Shown one piece after another: positions 60,038 through 64,000 of a stretch of DNA of 64,000 nucleotides (its first letter is position 1; every line of letters begins with the position of its first letter). The notes below the pieces were generated by a model. The model was not told the origin of the DNA, searched no databases, and saw only the letters and a list, made by a program, of their open reading frames with translations. The translations under genes were made by a program, and so were the position numbers. Origin of the DNA: Onstottus_B arcticum (GTDB lineage Bacteria > Acidobacteriota > Blastocatellia > UBA7656); assembly GCA_038040485.1 (NCBI GenBank), contig JBBPIE010000032.1, positions 1-64,000 on the forward strand. Direction: 5' to 3'.

Positions 60038-60853
60038 ATGCATTACGAAGAACACTATCCGGTCACACCTCTCTCGGAGCACGTCAAGTGTCTCTGGATT
60101 TTGGAAAGTGACTCCTCTTTCCCAACATCGCCGGAGCGCATTCTACCGGATGGCTGTACAGAGTTTGTGTTTCATCTCGGAGACGCTTTCGAGCAGCACC
60201 ATCAGGACGGAACAACCGGGCGGCAACCGATGGCGATGATGGTCGGCCAGATGCGGACCCATTTGCTGATCCAGCCGACCGGCAAAGTCGCTATGCTCGG
60301 CGTGAGGTTCTGGCCCGGAGGCGCATACTCGTTTCTGCGGATTCCGCAGCACGAGATCGCCGGACGCGTAGTCGAGCTCGATGGCCTGGGAAGCTTCGCG
60401 CGCGACCTTCATTCGAGGATCGCCGACGCACCTTCGGCAGAAGAGAAGTTCCGGGCGGTCGAGAACGTTCTACTGAAGAGGTTGAATCAGTTTGACCAGC
60501 CCGACGAGCGGTTGTCGAAGGCCATCAAACTCATAGTGCAAGCCGGCGGTTGTCTCTCGATGGACACGCTTGCGGGCACGATTGGTCTCAACTCACGAGG
60601 GCTGGATAGGGCCTTCAACACCCGGGTCGGCATTCCGCCAAAGACGTTGTGCCGGATCGTTCGATTTCAGCAAGTGTTCAAGAAGCTCGAGCGCCAGCAT
60701 GCCGGACCGAACTGGCCTCAGATCGCGCTGGAGTGCGGATACTACGACCAGTCTCACTTCATAAAAGACTTCAAAGCATTCGCGGGCAAGGAGCCGACAG
60801 CTTATCTCGCCGAACAAAACAGAATGTCCGAGCACTTCATCGCGAGCCGTTAG
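60038..60853 (+). CDS. AraC-family transcriptional regulator
   Basis: The 271-residue protein has an N-terminal sensor domain of the DUF6597 kind (HVKCLWILESDSSFP, RILPDGCTEFVFHLGD, GVRFWPGGAYSFLRIP) and a C-terminal AraC DNA-binding domain with two helix-turn-helix units (LAGTIGLNSRGLDRAFNTRV and IALECGYYDQSHFIKDFKAF). ATG 60038 suits the domain start. It probably controls a nearby gene; the DUF6265 gene downstream is the closest. Confidence 0.85.
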   Translation: MHYEEHYPVTPLSEHVKCLWILESDSSFPTSPERILPDGCTEFVFHLGDAFEQHHQDGTTGRQPMAMMVGQMRTHLLIQPTGKVAMLGVRFWPGGAYSFLRIPQHEIAGRVVELDGLGSFARDLHSRIADAPSAEEKFRAVENVLLKRLNQFDQPDERLSKAIKLIVQAGGCLSMDTLAGTIGLNSRGLDRAFNTRVGIPPKTLCRIVRFQQVFKKLERQHAGPNWPQIALECGYYDQSHFIKDFKAFAGKEPTAYLAEQNRMSEHFIASR

Positions 60854-60941
60854 CTGTCTTTTTCTTACAATACAGCGAGTTCATTCTGAACTAAGCTTTC
60901 AACCGACACCGGGTATTCAAGCATCCGAGGAGGAAGAACAA

Positions 60942-61418
60942 ATGTTCAAGCGAGCGAGTAGCTGTTTGTTGTCGGCAATCATTCTAGGAACCGTCACGAA
61001 CGCCGGCCAAAAGACCGGCGTCGATCAACTCGAATGGATTTCAGGCTGCTGGGTTTCCGACGACGGAAAAGAGCGAACTGAAGAACAGTGGATGAAGCCG
61101 GGAGGTCAGTCGATGATGGGCATGAGCCGGACCGTTGCCGGCGGGAAGACCGTGTTTACCGAGCACATTCAGATTCGCGAGAGAGAAGGCCAGTTAGCTT
61201 ACATCGTGGCCATCGGTATGGGAGCGAAGCCCGTTGTCTTCAAACAGATCAAGAGCACGGATGGCGAAGTGGTATTCGAGAACCCCGAGCACGACTTTCC
61301 ACAGCGCATCATCTACCGGCGCGAGTCCGCGGAGAAACTCTTCGCGCGAATTGAAGGCAAGGAAAAGGGAGTCGAGAAAGGGATTGACTTCCGCTACACG
61401 CGCGCGAAATGTGAGTGA
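60942..61418 (+). CDS. Exported DUF6265 protein
   Basis: The 158-residue protein has a signal peptide (about residues 1-22) and matches DUF6265 in LEWISGCWVSDDGKERTEEQ, MGMSRTVAGGKTVFTEHIQI and FENPEHDFPQRIIYRRE. The domain is a lipocalin-like beta barrel with unknown function. ATG 60942 has GAGGAGGAAG upstream. It follows an AraC regulator by 88 bp. Confidence 0.83.
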   Translation: MFKRASSCLLSAIILGTVTNAGQKTGVDQLEWISGCWVSDDGKERTEEQWMKPGGQSMMGMSRTVAGGKTVFTEHIQIREREGQLAYIVAIGMGAKPVVFKQIKSTDGEVVFENPEHDFPQRIIYRRESAEKLFARIEGKEKGVEKGIDFRYTRAKCE

Positions 61419-61459
61419 CGAGCACGCGTCATTCTTGATTGCCGTGTTTCCGACTCATG

Positions 61460-61675
61460 TCATATGCAGGCATCGTCCATCTCCGGAACGACCTCTTTCT
61501 CAAAATCCCCAATCTGTTCAGTGTGCGCGAGTCGAGGACTGCGAACATTCGCAACGTTGGCTGCCTCAAGGTCAGGAATGACTACGTATACTTTCGTCTT
61601 CTCAGGAAGGCGGACATCGGACGTCAGACGAACCTGGCCATTCTCAATGACGCCTTCGAGTGTTGTTACCTTCAT
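61460..61675 (-). CDS. AF2212-like antitoxin (DUF104)
   Basis: The 71-residue protein (ATG 61675) begins MKVTTLEGVIENGQVRLTSD and continues LPEKTKVYVVIPD, the AF2212-like/VapB antitoxin pattern. No PIN-domain toxin is adjacent, so it is an orphan or its toxin has been lost. It lies between the DUF6265 gene and a broken exported gene. Confidence 0.65.
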   Translation of the reverse strand: MKVTTLEGVIENGQVRLTSDVRLPEKTKVYVVIPDLEAANVANVRSPRLAHTEQIGDFEKEVVPEMDDACI

Positions 61676-61796
61676 CGTGTTGTCTTCCAAAGTCGACTTG
61701 GTCGAGTTTCTCACACGCTACAATCGCCACCCATCGCTGATGCTCGATTGGCTCCTCTTAACGGCTGACACCCGGGTAAGGCATCGTGCCCGGACG

Positions 61797-63030
61797 CTAC
61801 CTGGTCTTGTACTGAAAACTGATCTTCGTCTCCTCCTCCAAAACCAACGGGCGCACAAAGCGATACGACTTGCCCGCGCGCGGAACGTCTACTCGAACCG
61901 GGAGAACTCCCGCCACTCGCTTTTGCAGATTGAAGACGTTCTGCGAAGGCGCGTTAGCACCGAGCCCAATATTATTTCCAAGACCAGATGCCAGGTTCTT
62001 GCGTCCAACGTTCAGGTTGCTGCTGCTGGTTTGCACTTCGTCCCGGCTAGCAGTCACGTTCACCGTTTCACCCGCCCCTGACGGATTAAGCGTCACTCCG
62101 AGATGGGCCGACCGCGACGAGTCAAAGTCCATTTCTTGTTGAAACGTGGCGAACCCCGGTGAGTCGACTTTAACCCGCACAGGTCCCGGCCGAACGCTGG
62201 AAACTACCCAGCGTCCTTCATCGTTCGTCCTGGTTGTCAACGCAGCGCCCGTTTGAGAATTGACGACGGTGACGACAGCATTCCGAATGACCGCTCCATT
62301 CAGATCAACGACGATCCCACCTATCTGGCCCGGCCTGAATTCACCGGCGTCACCGCTGCTGCTCGGGACCAGGTCTTTCAGATCGCCTTCCGTGCCTTCG
62401 ATGCCTATCGCCAGATCGCCTTGCGAGTCTGACAAGAACAGCGAAGCAGCAAGCGCGTTACCACCGAATTGCCTCACCTCAAGCCGGTCCGGCAAGAAGA
62501 CTTCCCAAGTCAGTATGCTGATCGGAATATCCAGCTTTGGAAGGTTCATCTCGTAGGAGCCGTTCTTCGCAAAGGCCGCCCCCGAGTTGAGGTACACAAA
62601 CGAAACGGTATAGGCGCCCGATGGACGAAAGCCCGCGCGCAGCAAGGGCACGCGGCTACCATCGGCGCCCTGGACCGGTTTGACCTTCTCGCCTTCGACC
62701 TCCGCCGACAGCAGAGTTGCACCTTGCGGAAGGTCAACCTTCACAAACCGCTGAGCATGGTTCCGAACTCGCAGAGTGACCTCGGTGAGCGACTTTCCGG
62801 CAACGTTCATCAGCGTAGTAATCGTCCCGCGTTCGCTCGGCCGGAAAGGCCGCCTGCCGCAAAGCGCGGTAGTCATCCACGGGGAGCACGACCCAACCAT
62901 CACTGGCGGGCGGTTCCTGCGCAACGCACAAAACCGCGGTCAAGATAACGAGCGCTAATACGCGCGCCCACGTCGCGGCAGCCGTATTGAACTGGCGTGA
63001 CACCGAGTATTGTGTGAGATGTCGTTTCAT
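61797..63030 (-). pseudogene. Broken exported protein with carboxypeptidase-regulatory-like domain
   Basis: Two frames make one gene. The first (ATG 63030) has a signal peptide (VLALVILTAVLCVAQ) and DGWVVLPVDDYRALRQAAF; the second, one base out of frame and joined near 62825-62860, gives TITTLMNVAGKSLTEVTLRV, a long beta-rich part, then a carboxypeptidase-regulatory-like domain (GGIVVDLNGAVIRNAVVTVV, TNDEGRWVVSSVRPG). The first part seems short for the family, so an internal deletion with frameshift is likely. The protein ends KISFQYKTR. Confidence 0.65.
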
Positions 63031-63343
63031 AGGATTCTCTCTTCCAGTTTGTCGTGTGACCTGATTCAGTTTGCGTGTCTTTCTGGGGCTTGCCGATGGC
63101 AAGGAAGCTGGGCGAAGACACAATCGTGTTGATCTCCTAACCAGCTTGCATGACACCTGTGTTAAGGATTGAACATCGAACCACTGCCGGGTAGCGGTCT
63201 AGTAGAAGGAACGCCACGGGTGGGAGCGCTTGCGCGGCGATCGGCGCTCATCGCTCAGTCGCGTGATGACAAGGGAGGTTAGCAAAAAAAGCCGGGAGGT
63301 TTGCCTCGCAAGGTTCCGAAACCCCAGCGGTCACCAGCAGGAT
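63031..63343. other. Intergenic region without a recognisable feature
   Basis: I see no gene, palindrome or promoter with confidence in these 313 bp between the broken exported gene and the redoxin gene. Confidence 0.4.
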
Positions 63344-63928
63344 CTACGTGGCGGAATATTCAGGCTCGTTACCTGGTTTCCACTTGATATTACAACCAAT
63401 ACTCGGGCGTTGATTGTGGCTCACGAGTTTGTCGTCCAAAAGAGCGTCAATCGCGCCTCTCAAATCTATTCCTGTCACCGGAACACCGGTTCCCGGTCGG
63501 CTGTCATCCAACTGCCCCCTGTAAACTAACCGCCTCGACCTGTCGAACACATAGAAATCAGGCGTGCATGCCGCCGCGTAGGCTTTGGCCGTCTCCTGGG
63601 TTTCGTCATAACAAAACGGGAATTCGAAACCTAGCTGCAGAGCCATTTGCTTGAGGCCCGCGGGCGAGTCTTCGGGAAAGTTCTCGGCGTCGTTGGAGCT
63701 TATCGCCACGATTCCAATGTCTTTGCCGGTGTAATCCATGCCGATACGGGCAAGCTCGTTTTGAACATGTTTCACAAATGGGCAATGCGGGCAAATGAAC
63801 ATGACTAGAAGGGCCTTCTTGTCGATGAATGTGGCTAATGAAACATCTCGACCGGACACCGCATCGGGAAGACTGAATGCCGGAGCCGGCGTGCCGAGTT
63901 CGAGCATGGTAGACAGTGTCTTTGCCAT
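63344..63928 (-). CDS. Redoxin (AhpC/TSA-type thioredoxin-fold protein)
   Basis: The 194-residue protein has the thioredoxin/peroxiredoxin fold: PAPAFSLPDAVSGRDVSLAT, the active-site region LLVMFICPHCPFVKHVQNEL with CPHC, then IGIVAISSNDAENFPEDSPA and TPDFYVFDRSRRLVYRGQLD. It lacks a signal peptide, so it is cytosolic. It is a thiol reductase or a peroxide scavenger. The window ends 72 bp upstream of its start. Confidence 0.85.
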   Translation of the reverse strand: MAKTLSTMLELGTPAPAFSLPDAVSGRDVSLATFIDKKALLVMFICPHCPFVKHVQNELARIGMDYTGKDIGIVAISSNDAENFPEDSPAGLKQMALQLGFEFPFCYDETQETAKAYAAACTPDFYVFDRSRRLVYRGQLDDSRPGTGVPVTGIDLRGAIDALLDDKLVSHNQRPSIGCNIKWKPGNEPEYSAT

Positions 63929-64000
63929 AACATTTCTCCGTCTGTGCGTTAAGCAATAGTAGACCAGCGCAACTCGGATGTGGAAGAGAAATGGTGGGCA

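Noticed and set aside
1..64000. tRNA, rRNA, CRISPR array, replication origin, prophage or intact transposase
   Set aside because: I looked for typical motifs (T-arm GTTCGAATCC, spaced identical repeats, transposase DDE segments) and found none that holds up by eye. A covariance or HMM search would be needed to be certain.

Overview
The window is bacterial chromosome, moderately GC-rich, with short intergenic gaps and many palindromic intergenic repeats. The gene families suggest an uncultured member of Acidobacteriota, most likely class Blastocatellia: a TlpA-type thioredoxin fused to DUF3738, Sec-exported RHS proteins, TMTC-like TPR glycosyltransferases, Uma2 nucleases, LURP-one and DUF3500 proteins. 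This assignment is inference; there is no rRNA, tRNA or phylogenetic marker gene to settle it. I saw no CRISPR array, prophage or intact insertion sequence.

Layout. 0.1-8.3 kb: an rhs polymorphic-toxin locus. It has a Sec-exported RHS shell (one frameshift) ending in a zinc-metallopeptidase-like tip, a coupled periplasmic TonB_C protein, then an orphan tip module with its own partner gene, the module being flanked by direct repeats. 8.6-14.3 kb: a minus-strand operon of two TMTC-like GT-C/TPR proteins, an ABC-2 permease and a TPR protein. 14.5-22.5 kb: three type IV pilins (two with near-perfect sigma-54 promoters), a membrane sulfatase-family enzyme, and a PilR/PilS-type two-component pair; pilT lies at 30 kb. 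23-29.7 kb: a response regulator, a PilZ protein, a duplicated unit of TPR gene plus divergent exported Cys-rich microprotein, and a TlpA-DUF3738 fusion.

31.7-38 kb: glycolate oxidase genes (glcF, glcE, glcD) interspersed with an FHA-DUF309 protein and a Uma2 protein. 38-42.7 kb: a HEPN pair and a sulfur-carrier cysteine cluster made of a CysO-MoeZ fusion, a JAMM peptidase, an isochorismatase and CysM. 43-47.8 kb: Uma2, TPP riboswitch plus thiC, a toxin-antitoxin pair with a frameshifted toxin, LURP-one, and a nucleotidyltransferase pair. 47.9-49.8 kb: two unrecognised genes, the first with a transglutaminase-like Cys/His/Asp pattern. 49.8-56.9 kb: a BtuF-like protein, RidA, an amidase, a serine beta-lactamase-like enzyme, and a dehydrogenase/PTPS-like/glycosyltransferase group. 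57-64 kb: a triple helix-hairpin-helix exported protein, DUF3500, an AraC regulator, DUF6265, an orphan antitoxin, a broken carboxypeptidase-regulatory-domain gene and a redoxin.

At least seven families of intergenic palindromes occur. One 274-bp element (59617-59890) has terminal inverted repeats and a 9-bp target duplication, and sits inside a copy of another family. The most interesting candidates are the rhs locus with two metallopeptidase-like tips and exported partners, the sigma-54/PilSR pilin circuit beside TMTC-like glycosyltransferases, the CysO-MoeZ/JAMM/CysM cluster, the duplicated TPR/Cys-rich peptide unit, and the two-gene transglutaminase-like unit.
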